The notes under the pieces: model-generated
The model's database searches: none
What the model saw: the letters and a program-made list of their open reading frames with translations, nothing else
What the model was told of the DNA's origin: nothing
In this document: positions 34,721 to 43,806 of the stretch, one piece after another
Layout: each line of letters starts with the position of its first letter
Numbering within the stretch: position 1 is the first letter of the stretch
Assembly: GCF_000400735.1 (NCBI RefSeq)
Contig: NZ_KE007365.1
Coordinates: 1 to 55,352, forward strand
Reading direction: 5' to 3'
Origin: Acinetobacter tandoii DSM 14970 = CIP 107469
GTDB taxonomy: Bacteria; Pseudomonadota; Gammaproteobacteria; Pseudomonadales; Moraxellaceae
DNA: 55,352 nt
Position numbers and translations under genes: made by a program

Positions 34721-36187
34721 TTAATGAATATGCGTATTTTCAATAGGCTGGATGACTTCATCTTCAAGTTTTAACTTCACAATACCTTGGGAGTTGGTTA
34801 ATTTTTGCTGAGTTTGAATGCGCTTAATCATTTTATCTAACACTGTGATCAACTCTGGATACTCAAAGTTTTGCACTTCATCTAAGTTCAGCAATAAGTG
34901 AAAACCTTTATATTCATAATCAAACCAACGCTGATAATCTGTTTTTTGAGAAGTATACTTTTCCATCACCTGCCAAGTACGAACAGGCCCCTGAATTCCC
35001 TTCAAGTAAATTGGTGATTTGGGCGCACATAAATAGTCATTTTTAATCAGATTATAAGTATCATCCGAAATTAAGATTTCATCGACCGCTGCTGCACTTT
35101 GTAAGCGAGCTGCCAAGTTCGCATCACGCCCCACAATTGTATAAGCCATACGATGTGCAGCACCATAATTCCCAACGTGGCAATATCCTGTACTAATTCC
35201 CATGCGGATATGCAATGGCGGATAACCCATTTTAATCCAACGCTCACGAAGCAACTTCATTTGCTGGCGCATGACCATCGCCATTTCTACACAGGTTTTC
35301 GCATCTTGCTCAACACCTTGCGTATTAGGATCACCAAAGAAAATTAAAATAGCATCGCCCATAAATTTATCAACAGTACCTTCATATTGCTTAGCAATTT
35401 CGGTCATGTGACTTAAATAATCATTGAGTAAGTAGGCAAGATCATCTGGAATTAATGTTTCAGACAGCTCGGTAAAACCTTGAATATCGGAAAAAAAAAC
35501 TGTCATTTTTTTACGTTTATATTCAATTTTGGCTTCCGACTCTCCTTTCATAATCGATTGCCAAAGCTGTAGTGGTGCATAACGACTGAGTTGGTTTGCG
35601 AACTCCATATAGCGGTTCATCTGATTATAATAATATTCACGCTTGGTATGGATATAGCGAATGCGACGGCTTTGATAAATAATCCCAACACCAAAGTAGG
35701 TGATTAAACATAAAAATGAAAGAACTGTCAGTTCTGACGATGTATGTTCAAAATACTCACCAAAACCGAAAATAAAAATATTACTAAAGTAAAAAACAGC
35801 TACACCAAACACACATGTGAGCATGGCAGAGAAAAAAGAGACTTTTGTATTTATAGATGAAAATAAAATTGCAAAAATTGCAGTAAAAGTCAGCACCAAA
35901 CTTAAATGTACTGCCGACAACATAATTGCTATGACTACAACATCAATCGCAAATAATGTATTTCGTTTGGTATGGTAACCAAACTTAAATTCCAACCAAT
36001 TCGAAAGTTTAGGAAGAATTAATGCCACAACTCCAAGCAGGATTGGGACATAAATTTGATACTTGGTTTCTGGGGATGTGTAGTGATAAACAACTAAAAG
36101 TAGAGATAGCATTGCATATCCCATCACACGATGAAGATATTCAAAATGCTTAGGGTCTCTATCTATCCAATTGCTTAATGATAGCAC
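34721..36187 (-). CDS. Membrane-anchored class III adenylate cyclase
   Basis: 488 residues, starting with GTG after GGAGTAGGTA. The N-terminal ~175 residues hold about six membrane helices. A linker (about 176-225) leads to the cyclase domain. Metal-binding Asp234 (FFSDIQGF) and Asp278 (DKFMGDA), the base-selecting Lys274 with Thr350 (a Lys/Thr pair, as in bacterial adenylate rather than guanylate cyclases), Asn357 and Arg361 are all present, so an active enzyme making cAMP is predicted. A family of this type in A. baumannii has been linked to cAMP/Vfr control of virulence; assignment to it is an inference. The extra ~100 residues after the catalytic core are unassigned. Confidence 0.85.
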   Translation of the reverse strand: MLSLSNWIDRDPKHFEYLHRVMGYAMLSLLLVVYHYTSPETKYQIYVPILLGVVALILPKLSNWLEFKFGYHTKRNTLFAIDVVVIAIMLSAVHLSLVLTFTAIFAILFSSINTKVSFFSAMLTCVFGVAVFYFSNIFIFGFGEYFEHTSSELTVLSFLCLITYFGVGIIYQSRRIRYIHTKREYYYNQMNRYMEFANQLSRYAPLQLWQSIMKGESEAKIEYKRKKMTVFFSDIQGFTELSETLIPDDLAYLLNDYLSHMTEIAKQYEGTVDKFMGDAILIFFGDPNTQGVEQDAKTCVEMAMVMRQQMKLLRERWIKMGYPPLHIRMGISTGYCHVGNYGAAHRMAYTIVGRDANLAARLQSAAAVDEILISDDTYNLIKNDYLCAPKSPIYLKGIQGPVRTWQVMEKYTSQKTDYQRWFDYEYKGFHLLLNLDEVQNFEYPELITVLDKMIKRIQTQQKLTNSQGIVKLKLEDEVIQPIENTHIH

Positions 36188-36246
36188 TACCTACTCCAGA
36201 ACCCGAATCTAATCACAATTCATCCATAAACAAATGATTTCTGGGA

Positions 36247-36681
36247 TCAATCCATGCGCCAGTCAAATGGCATATCGCCTTGACCACGTAGAGCAAGCAT
36301 TAATGTTTGACGCATGTGCGCAAGAACTTCATTGGTATATGGAACTGCTGTTGTGCCCCAAACTGGTTTAGGCCAAGCCACGTCATTTTGATAACGAACA
36401 ACATGATGGAAATGTAACTGAGGAACCATGTTACCCAATGCTGCAACATTCATTTTATCAGCACGGAATACACGTGAAAGTTGACTAGATAACCAACTTG
36501 ATTCCCGCAAGAACTGCTCTTGATCTGCTTGACTTAATTCATAAAGCTCAGTTACTCCAGGTACACGTGGAATAAGAATAAGCCAAGGAAACTGCATATC
36601 ATTCATTAAACGACATGTAGAAAGCGGAAAATCGCCTACAAAAAACGTATCTTGAGCAAGTTGTGGATGCAAACTAAACAT
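36247..36681 (-). CDS. HIT-domain protein (second HIT gene)
   Basis: 144 residues. The HIT triad is in QLHFHHVVRYQND. The start FSLHPQLAQDTFFVGDFPLSTCRLMNDMQFPWLILIPRVPG is typical of a HIT subgroup of about 140 residues in gammaproteobacteria, distinct from HINT. Nucleotide-binding or hydrolysing activity is expected; the substrate is unknown. It sits between mfd and the cyclase gene on the same strand, separated by 223 bp from mfd. Confidence 0.85.
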   Translation of the reverse strand: MFSLHPQLAQDTFFVGDFPLSTCRLMNDMQFPWLILIPRVPGVTELYELSQADQEQFLRESSWLSSQLSRVFRADKMNVAALGNMVPQLHFHHVVRYQNDVAWPKPVWGTTAVPYTNEVLAHMRQTLMLALRGQGDMPFDWRMD

Positions 36682-36841
36682 ATCTTTATAAATGATGGAA
36701 AATTAGAATGATGGTTAATACTATCACATCAAACTAGAGCTGAGTATTCTATAAAAGGTGTTTCATTACAAATAAATTGCTATTTTATATGATATTGATC
36801 ACATTTAACACTTTAATAATTTTTCCAAATAAATCAATTGT

Positions 36842-36890
36842 TTCTTTGGCTATCGTTCTAATCTTACTTTTAGAAAGTCAAGCCAAAGAA
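36842..36890 (-). other. Long imperfect hairpin after mfd
   Basis: Arms TTCTTTGGCT (36842-36851) and AGCCAAAGAA (36881-36890) enclose an inner pair, TTCTAA (36856-36861) with TTAGAA (36870-36875). No T-run follows on the minus strand, so it is not a textbook terminator. It may stabilise or end the mfd message. The rest of the 36.7-36.9 kb gap is AT-rich with no gene. Confidence 0.4.
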
Positions 36891-36904
36891 GTGTTGCCTA
36901 TCAA

Positions 36905-39900
36905 CTAATTTAACTCTTTAAGTAAACTCTCAAGTAACTCATTAATAAATTGGATTCTTTTTTGAAAATCTTCCAACATCACCATGACTTTTAAGCGCTG
37001 ACCGCCTTCCATACGGAAGAAGGTTGGATGTTTTTGCATCATACTAATGATAGTCATCGCTTGGACGGGGGTATCTTGTGAAAACTCGATATAGCCACCA
37101 TTAGTATTGATATCAATTTTAGTAATCCCTAAATGTTCAGCCTTAAGACGCAGTTGATGTACAGCAAAAAGCTGCTTTACAGGTTGCGGTGGAATACCAA
37201 AACGATCAATCAATTCCATACGAATATTATCGAGTTTTTCTTGTTGATCTGTATTACTAATACGCTTATAAAACAGAAGTCGTTGATGTACATCTCCCAA
37301 ATAATCATCTGGAATTAATGCAGGCATATGCAAATTGATCTCAGCCGTTAACGACAATGGTGCATCAAAGTTTGGTGTCTTACCTTTCTGAATTGCTTTC
37401 GTCGCCTTTTCAAGCATTTCCATATACAAACTATAACCAATTGCTTGCATAGAGCCACTTTGCTGCTCGCCAAGGAGTTCACCCGCACCGCGAATTTCAA
37501 GGTCTTCAGTTGCCAACATGAAACCAGCACCTAATGTTGCAGCACGCTGAATGGCATCGAGTCGTTTTTCTGCATCACCTTTAAGTCCTTTAATAGAAGG
37601 CACTAACAAATAGGCATAGGCTTGGTGATGCGAACGCCCTACTCGTCCACGCAATTGATGTAACTGCGCTAAGCCCAATTTATCGGCTCGTTCAATTAAA
37701 ATTGTATTGGCATTTGGGACATCAATCCCTGTTTCAATAATGGTTGAACAAACCAATACATTGTATTCTTTATGGTAGAACTGCTGCATGACTTGCTCAA
37801 GTTCGCGCTCTCGCATTTGTCCATGTGCAACCGCAACCCGTGCCTCTGGCACAAGCTCACGGATACTTTCTGCTGCTCTTTCGATGGTTTCCACTTCATT
37901 ATGCAAGAAATAAACTTGCCCACCACGAAGCAGTTCACGCAGAATCGCTTCTTTTACCGATTCTGATGTATGTTCTTGTACAAAGGTTTTCACAGCTAAA
38001 CGACGTGCGGGAGGTGTCGCAATAATCGATAAATCACGCATTCCGCTAAATGCCATATTCAAAGTCCGCGGAATTGGCGTTGCTGTAAGTGTCAGCATGT
38101 CCACATCGGCACGCATCGCTTTGATTCGCTCTTTGTCACGTACACCAAAACGATGTTCTTCATCTACAATCATTAAACCGAGATTCTTAAATTGGACATT
38201 CTCTTGCAGAATCTTATGGGTGCCCACCACAATATCAACTTTACCTTCGGCTAGGTCTTCAATAATTTTGAGGTGAGTTTTGCTAGAACCAAAACGCGAC
38301 AATACTTCTATACGAATTGGCCAATCTGCAAAACGATCTTTAAATGATTCATAATGCTGTTGCGCCAATAAGGTGGTTGGCACCAATACAGCAACCTGTT
38401 TATTGTTTTGAACTGCTAAAAAAGCCGCGCGCATAGCAACTTCAGTTTTACCAAACCCAACATCACCACAGACCAAACGATCCATCGGCTTGGCCAATTG
38501 CATATCATGCAGCGTTGCTTCAATGGCATTGGCTTGATCTAAAGTTTCTTCATATGCAAATCCGCTGGCAAATTGCATATATAAGCTCTGATCTAACTCA
38601 AAACTGATGCCTGGTTTAGATTGTCGACGCGCCTGTATATGCAATAACTCCGCTGCCACATCATGAATTTGCTCTAAAGCTTTTCGTTTTGCTTTATTCC
38701 AAGCATCTGTACCCAGTTTATGTAATGGGGCTAAATCAGGATCCCCACCACTATATCTGCTGATTAAATGTAAATTCGTGACAGGAACATAAACTTTGGC
38801 TGCATCGGCATAATCAAGTTGCAAAAACTCATGCTCTTGATCATCAATACTTAGTGTGACTAAACCTGCATAACGCCCAACCCCGTAATCAATATGCACT
38901 ACTGGCGCACCAATACTCAGTTCAGTCAGACTTTTAATCAGAAACTCTTCGGAAACTTCCTGCTGACGCTTACGGCGGCGCTGTACTACGCGATGCTCAT
39001 AAAGTTGATTTTCTGAAATTACACTCAACTGCCCTCGAACGACCAACCCTCGATCAAGTGGTGCACTGGTAATTGCAATTGCTTGTAAAGATTGCTGGAA
39101 ATCAGCAAAGCTTTCGACACTTGGAATATCACCTAAAAAAGGTCGTAAAGCATCTTTTAAAGTTTCGCGTCGACCTGCACTTTCCGCAACGAGTAATACT
39201 GGATGATTAACTGCATCTAAATATTGCTTTACAGCTGCAAAAGGCTTTTCTTGTTTAGGATCAACCGCTAAACGTGGTGGAGCTTCCGTATCTAAATTGA
39301 TTGCTCCAGCGCGCTCTTCTACGGCTTCAGTTGATGCAATAACACGAGCAAATTTATTTAATTGTTCTAAAACAACGTTAGGTGAGAGAAATAACTCTTC
39401 TGGTGGCAAGATCGGATGATCAATATTATGACGACGGTCTTCATAACGGCGTAAAACTTCTTTCCAGAAGCTCGATATCCCATCATCCAATCCATTATCT
39501 GTAATGACAATGCCATTCTGTGGTAAATACGCCATAAGCGTACTTTGACCTTGCATCAAAGACTTATCGAAAAAAAGTGGTAAATAAAACTCTATGCCTG
39601 GCGAAGCAATTCCTTCAAGTACATCTTGATAAATTGGATTTTTTTTCGGATTTGCTGTTGGAAAACTTTCAGCATAACGGTCTCTAAATAAAGAACGTGC
39701 TTCTTTTAATGGAAATTCTTTTGCAGGGAGTACACTAAATTTTTCTAGATTTTGCGTGGTACGTTGGGTTTCAGGATCAAAAAATTTTAAACTTTCGATT
39801 TCATCATCAAAAAGATCGATACGTATCGGTGAATTTTGCCCAGATGCAAAAATATCCATAATACTGCCGCGCACAGCAAATTCACCATGGTCATATACTG

Positions 39901-40363
39901 TATCAACCAGATGATAGCCTGCCTGAATCAATCGTAACTTTTGCTTTTCAATATCAAATTTTTGTCCAACTTGAATATCGAAATGTTCTCCCAATACCCA
40001 AGAGGTCGGTGCAACGCGCTGTGCCAAAGTCGAGGCAGAAACCAATAACACCCCTTGTTGTGGCATATTAGATAAAATAGCCAAACGTTCCGAAACAATA
40101 TCTTGATGAGGAGATAAACGGTCGTAAGGTAAGATTTCCCAATCAGGGAAAATGGTTGGCTTTAGTCCATAAAACTCAAGTTCACTTTCTAACTGAGCTA
40201 AATGCTGACTATTTCGTGCAACGAGGATAAAAAGTTGCTGATGTTGTTTTGAGATTTCTTTAAATAATAGTGCAGCAGCTGAACCTTGTAGTTGTCCGAT
40301 CCAGCGTTTGTCACCTGCTTTCAACTTAGAGAGATTGAGTTGAGCAATTTCTTGTTGGAACAT
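36905..40363 (-). CDS. mfd: Transcription-repair coupling factor Mfd
   Basis: 1152 residues, the usual length. Mfd removes stalled RNA polymerase from damaged DNA and recruits UvrA. The order is a UvrB-like N-terminal part (about 1-350), an RNA-polymerase-interacting CarD-like domain (about 480-560, APVVHIDYGVGRYAGLVTL), and a RecG-like helicase core with Walker A GDVGFGKT, motif II DEEHRFG and SRVGRS-type motif VI (QLRGRVGRSHHQAYAYLL). A C-terminal TRCF domain follows (about 1000-1152). No odd feature is seen. Confidence 0.97.
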   Translation of the reverse strand: MFQQEIAQLNLSKLKAGDKRWIGQLQGSAAALLFKEISKQHQQLFILVARNSQHLAQLESELEFYGLKPTIFPDWEILPYDRLSPHQDIVSERLAILSNMPQQGVLLVSASTLAQRVAPTSWVLGEHFDIQVGQKFDIEKQKLRLIQAGYHLVDTVYDHGEFAVRGSIMDIFASGQNSPIRIDLFDDEIESLKFFDPETQRTTQNLEKFSVLPAKEFPLKEARSLFRDRYAESFPTANPKKNPIYQDVLEGIASPGIEFYLPLFFDKSLMQGQSTLMAYLPQNGIVITDNGLDDGISSFWKEVLRRYEDRRHNIDHPILPPEELFLSPNVVLEQLNKFARVIASTEAVEERAGAINLDTEAPPRLAVDPKQEKPFAAVKQYLDAVNHPVLLVAESAGRRETLKDALRPFLGDIPSVESFADFQQSLQAIAITSAPLDRGLVVRGQLSVISENQLYEHRVVQRRRKRQQEVSEEFLIKSLTELSIGAPVVHIDYGVGRYAGLVTLSIDDQEHEFLQLDYADAAKVYVPVTNLHLISRYSGGDPDLAPLHKLGTDAWNKAKRKALEQIHDVAAELLHIQARRQSKPGISFELDQSLYMQFASGFAYEETLDQANAIEATLHDMQLAKPMDRLVCGDVGFGKTEVAMRAAFLAVQNNKQVAVLVPTTLLAQQHYESFKDRFADWPIRIEVLSRFGSSKTHLKIIEDLAEGKVDIVVGTHKILQENVQFKNLGLMIVDEEHRFGVRDKERIKAMRADVDMLTLTATPIPRTLNMAFSGMRDLSIIATPPARRLAVKTFVQEHTSESVKEAILRELLRGGQVYFLHNEVETIERAAESIRELVPEARVAVAHGQMRERELEQVMQQFYHKEYNVLVCSTIIETGIDVPNANTILIERADKLGLAQLHQLRGRVGRSHHQAYAYLLVPSIKGLKGDAEKRLDAIQRAATLGAGFMLATEDLEIRGAGELLGEQQSGSMQAIGYSLYMEMLEKATKAIQKGKTPNFDAPLSLTAEINLHMPALIPDDYLGDVHQRLLFYKRISNTDQQEKLDNIRMELIDRFGIPPQPVKQLFAVHQLRLKAEHLGITKIDINTNGGYIEFSQDTPVQAMTIISMMQKHPTFFRMEGGQRLKVMVMLEDFQKRIQFINELLESLLKELN

Positions 40364-40541
40364 GTAGATCGCTTTTTAGAGATAAGTCACTTGGTTACAA
40401 TCTTATCACGCAGCTAAAACTACATAAAATTTTTATACAGTTATATAGTGACTGAATCTTATTCATCAAGCACGTCATTGTGAGATTAGGTTAATAAATG
40501 ACATGCCCGATATAGATATTTTTTACTTTTAGGCTCTAATT

Positions 40542-40898
40542 TTATTTCTCTCGAATAAAATTACGATAGTAATCGTTCAGTTTTTTCACAATGCTTTTAA
40601 ATTGGAGTAAGTTTTCTTCCGTATTGCCTAAACGCGCGACAAATTTCTGTTGCGTAATTTCCAAATCAATTTTTTCATTAATTAACATAGCCGCATAGTA
40701 AAGTGCTTTCAAATCATCAAACTTATTTAAGCGACGATTGGAAAAATACTCTAAGCGCTCTGATAGAGCTTGATTTAGAACAATACCATCTACAATATAC
40801 CCCTGTTGTGGATTGAACTGAATCGCATGTTCATGCAGATAAGCCTCTTCCTCTTTTACTCTAGAACTTTTAAATACATCTTTCAGCTTATTTAGCAT
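40542..40898 (-). CDS. Small soluble protein of unknown function
   Basis: 118 residues from the ATG 9 bp after GGAGAG. An ATG 21 bp earlier has no ribosome site. The sequence is mainly helical and charged (KLKDVFKSSRVKEEEAYLHEHAIQF...KLNDYYRNFIREK), with no signal, membrane segment or known motif. It lies 178 bp upstream of mfd, likely with its own promoter. I do not recognise a family. Confidence 0.5.
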   Translation of the reverse strand: MLNKLKDVFKSSRVKEEEAYLHEHAIQFNPQQGYIVDGIVLNQALSERLEYFSNRRLNKFDDLKALYYAAMLINEKIDLEITQQKFVARLGNTEENLLQFKSIVKKLNDYYRNFIREK

Positions 40899-41495
40899 CT
40901 CAGCACATCTCTCCAACATTTTGAATGACTATTATATAGTGCAAATACCTCTTATCTCTTGCCCAACAGGACATTTGATATTCACTTTTATAAATTGACA
41001 CCAGCAACTCTAAAAAAGTGCCATACAAATATTGCGTTCAAACTAGGTTTTTATTTCTATAAATGAAAACTAGATAGATAATTTTCTTCATCGTTTTCTT
41101 TGTGACATTAAAGCCAAGTGATCACAAAAATTTAATAAAATAATTATACAAATGTAGAATATAGAAGATTAGAATCCAACCTTGCAGAATTTAATTGAAA
41201 AATATAGCAATATCTAAAATGCTCTAAAAATTCTAATTTTCAAATTTCATGACTTCATTGCGCTAAAAGCAAGAGTCAATTAAAGCTATCTAACTAATAT
41301 TTCTCACAAATAAAGCATAATCTGATTGTTATTTTATGTAACAAAATCATTATTTTGATGAAATTCCATCTTTATAGGTTAAATTATCATCAAATATAGT
41401 GAATAATCATCTTTTTAACGCATCCATTCTTTTAAAAAGACCATTTTACATATGCTTAGTACAATTTTTTGTCATTTTTAGTTTTGTAACCAAAA
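40899..41495. other. Gene-free region upstream of putP
   Basis: No supported gene is present. The DNA is AT-rich, with several poly-T and poly-A tracts (such as ATTTTATGTAACAAAATCATTATTTTGATGAAATT near 41330-41365). Such bent DNA is what Lrp-family regulators often bind. No tRNA-like fold or repeat is apparent. Confidence 0.5.
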
Positions 41496-41524
41496 TTACA
41501 TTTCGCTACACAAAATGACTATAA
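41496..41524 (+). promoter_or_regulatory. Putative putP promoter
   Basis: TTACAT (41496-41501) and CTATAA (41519-41524) are 17 bp apart, in an AT-rich region about 115 bp before the putP ATG. It is a moderate match to sigma-70 consensus. Confidence 0.4.
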
Positions 41525-41638
41525 ACACCCTAGAAATGTAACAGTAAGTAATTTTGCTTTTATGATTGAATCACCTCCTCGCTATTGCAGCTCAAAAAAT
41601 CATCTTGGATTGATGGTTTTAGGACAAAGGATGGGCAT

Positions 41639-43150
41639 ATGAGTCAAGTGAACCCTACATTAATCACCTTTATTTTTTACATTATCGCAATGGTCGGTAT
41701 TGGCCTATATGCCTATAAGGCAACTTCAGATTTCTCTGACTACATTTTGGGTGGACGTAGTCTTGGAAGCGTTGTAACTGCACTTTCAGCAGGTGCATCG
41801 GACATGAGTGGCTGGTTACTCATGGGTTTACCAGGAGCAATTTATCTTTCTGGTCTCTCTGAAGCGTGGATTGCTATTGGTTTAATTATCGGTGCATGGC
41901 TAAACTGGCTTTTAGTCGCTGGACGTTTACGTGTTCACACTGAATTTCAAAATAATGCGCTTACATTACCAGATTATTTCACTGGTCGTTTTGGCGACAA
42001 AAAACGTGTGTTACGTATTATTTCCGCTTTCGTAATTTTAATCTTCTTTGCTATTTACTGTGCCTCAGGTATGGTTGCTGGCGCACGCTTATTCGAAAGT
42101 TTATTTGGATGGGACTACTCTACTGCCCTGTGGATTGGTGCACTCGCAACAATTTCATATGTATGTATTGGTGGGTTCCTTGCTGTAAGTTGGACTGACA
42201 CATTCCAAGCAGGCTTAATGATTTTTGCCTTACTGTTAATGCCAGTGATTACTTACCTTGCAATTGATGATCATAGTCAACAATTCGGTGTACTGCTCGA
42301 AACTGCTCGTCCACAAGCAATGAATATGCTTGAAGGTTTAAGTACTGTTGCTATTTTATCTTCAATGGCATGGGGCTTAGGCTATTTCGGTCAACCCCAC
42401 ATTTTAGTCCGCTTTATGGCGGCTGATTCTGCAAAAACTATCCCTGCTGCTCGTCGCATTGGTATGGCATGGATGATTTTATGCTTAGGTGGCGCAGTTG
42501 GTGCTGGTTTTGTTGGTATTGCTTACTTCCAGCAACACCCTGAATTTGCAGCAGCAGTAACACAAAACCCTGAAACTGTTTTCATGGAATTAAATAAAAT
42601 CTTATTTAACCCATGGGTAGCAGGGATCATTCTTGCTGCAATTCTTTCAGCAGTGATGAGTACTTTAAGCTGTCAGCTTTTGGTATGTTCTAGTACTTTA
42701 ACAGAAGATTTATACAAAGCGTTCATCCGTAAAAATGCTTCTCAAAACGAGTTGGTTTGGATTGGTCGTTTAATGGTAATCAGCATTTCAATCCTTGCGA
42801 TTGTGCTTGCTCAAAATCCTGATAGTAAAGTTTTAGGCTTAGTAGCTTATGCTTGGGCTGGTTTTGGTGCTGCGTTTGGTCCATTAATCATCTTGTCATT
42901 GTTCTGGAAACGCATGACACTCAACGGTGCAATCATAGGTATTCTTGTAGGTGCAGTAACCGTAATCGTATGGAAAAATACGATGGGCGACACTGGTATT
43001 TATGAAATCATCCCTGGCTTCATCTTGTCATTCGTCAGTATTGTCGTGGTGAGCTTACTTGGTAAAGAACCTGAGAAAGATGTTGTAGAACGTTTTGAAC
43101 AAGCGGATGCATTCTATAAACGCGAAATGGCTGAATTGAAGAATAAATAA
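41639..43150 (+). CDS. putP: Sodium/proline symporter PutP
   Basis: 503 residues from the ATG with an AAAGGA ribosome site 7 bp upstream; the longer reading in frame has no such site. It is a sodium:solute symporter with about 13 membrane helices, the start NPTLITFIFYIIAMVGIGLYAYKATSDFSDYILGGRSLG, and the family signature GWLLMGLPGAIYLSGLSEAWIAIGLIIGAWLNW. It brings in proline with Na+ for PutA. A shared terminator follows. Confidence 0.95.
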   Translation: MSQVNPTLITFIFYIIAMVGIGLYAYKATSDFSDYILGGRSLGSVVTALSAGASDMSGWLLMGLPGAIYLSGLSEAWIAIGLIIGAWLNWLLVAGRLRVHTEFQNNALTLPDYFTGRFGDKKRVLRIISAFVILIFFAIYCASGMVAGARLFESLFGWDYSTALWIGALATISYVCIGGFLAVSWTDTFQAGLMIFALLLMPVITYLAIDDHSQQFGVLLETARPQAMNMLEGLSTVAILSSMAWGLGYFGQPHILVRFMAADSAKTIPAARRIGMAWMILCLGGAVGAGFVGIAYFQQHPEFAAAVTQNPETVFMELNKILFNPWVAGIILAAILSAVMSTLSCQLLVCSSTLTEDLYKAFIRKNASQNELVWIGRLMVISISILAIVLAQNPDSKVLGLVAYAWAGFGAAFGPLIILSLFWKRMTLNGAIIGILVGAVTVIVWKNTMGDTGIYEIIPGFILSFVSIVVVSLLGKEPEKDVVERFEQADAFYKREMAELKNK

Positions 43151-43167
43151 TTCTTCGTACAGTTAAA

Positions 43168-43196
43168 AAATAAAGGGGCTAAATGCCCCTTTATTT
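43168..43196. terminator. Shared terminator, putP and lrp-like gene
   Basis: AAATAAAGGGGC pairs perfectly with GCCCCTTTATTT around TAAAT, with a T-run on each strand. It abuts the stop codon of the convergent regulator gene. Confidence 0.88.
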
Positions 43197-43688
43197 TTAT
43201 CTACTCTTTTTAACTTTCAGGTTCAACTTCGCACTTTCTTTAATAACTTCCATAACAGGATAACTTCGAGTTTCTTTAATTCCTGGCAGTTGCCACAGCA
43301 CCTGACCTGAAATTTTACGAAACTCTTCCATACTGGCGCAGCGAATCTTCACAACAAAATCAAATCCACCACTAGTCATATGACATTCAACAATTTCTGG
43401 ATACTGCATGACTGCCTCACAGAACTCATCTAATACATTCGGTGTAGTTTTATCGAGTAAAATCTCTACAAAGACCACAAAATTTGAATTCAACATCGCA
43501 GCATTTAACTTGGCTTCATAGCCAAGAATAAATCCATCTTTACTGAGCTTCTGTACCCTTGCAAGCACAGCCGTAGGAGATAGATTCACCTCTTCAGCCA
43601 ATTTAATATTCGATATTCGTCCATCGTTTTGCAGAATATCTAAAATTTTAATATCCGTTCGATCAAGCGATAAAATTTGGCTAGACAT
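43197..43688 (-). CDS. Lrp/AsnC-family regulator of proline use (PutR-like)
   Basis: 163 residues. The N-terminal helix-turn-helix (LDRTDIKILDILQNDGRISNIKLAEEVNLSPTAVLARVQKL) and C-terminal RAM ligand domain (VVFVEILLDKTTPNVLDEFCEAVMQYPEIVECHMTSGGFDFVVKI) fit Lrp-type proteins. It is divergent from putA, with 118 bp between starts, so it probably activates putA in response to proline. That role is inferred, and putP could also be a target. The ribosome site is weak. Confidence 0.88.
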   Translation of the reverse strand: MSSQILSLDRTDIKILDILQNDGRISNIKLAEEVNLSPTAVLARVQKLSKDGFILGYEAKLNAAMLNSNFVVFVEILLDKTTPNVLDEFCEAVMQYPEIVECHMTSGGFDFVVKIRCASMEEFRKISGQVLWQLPGIKETRSYPVMEVIKESAKLNLKVKKSR

Positions 43689-43806
43689 CTGAATTAATCT
43701 CTAAAAATAAGGGAAACAATAGTGAGTTATTCGGGTTTATTTCTGTGATCATTAATTATATACGGCAATTTGCTTAACTCAATCTTTTCAGTCACAGGAA
43801 GTTGGC

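Noticed and set aside
20566..36681. Two HIT genes read as recent duplicates
   Set aside because: They belong to different subgroups (HINT-like and a 144-residue HIT type), with little shared sequence apart from the His triad.
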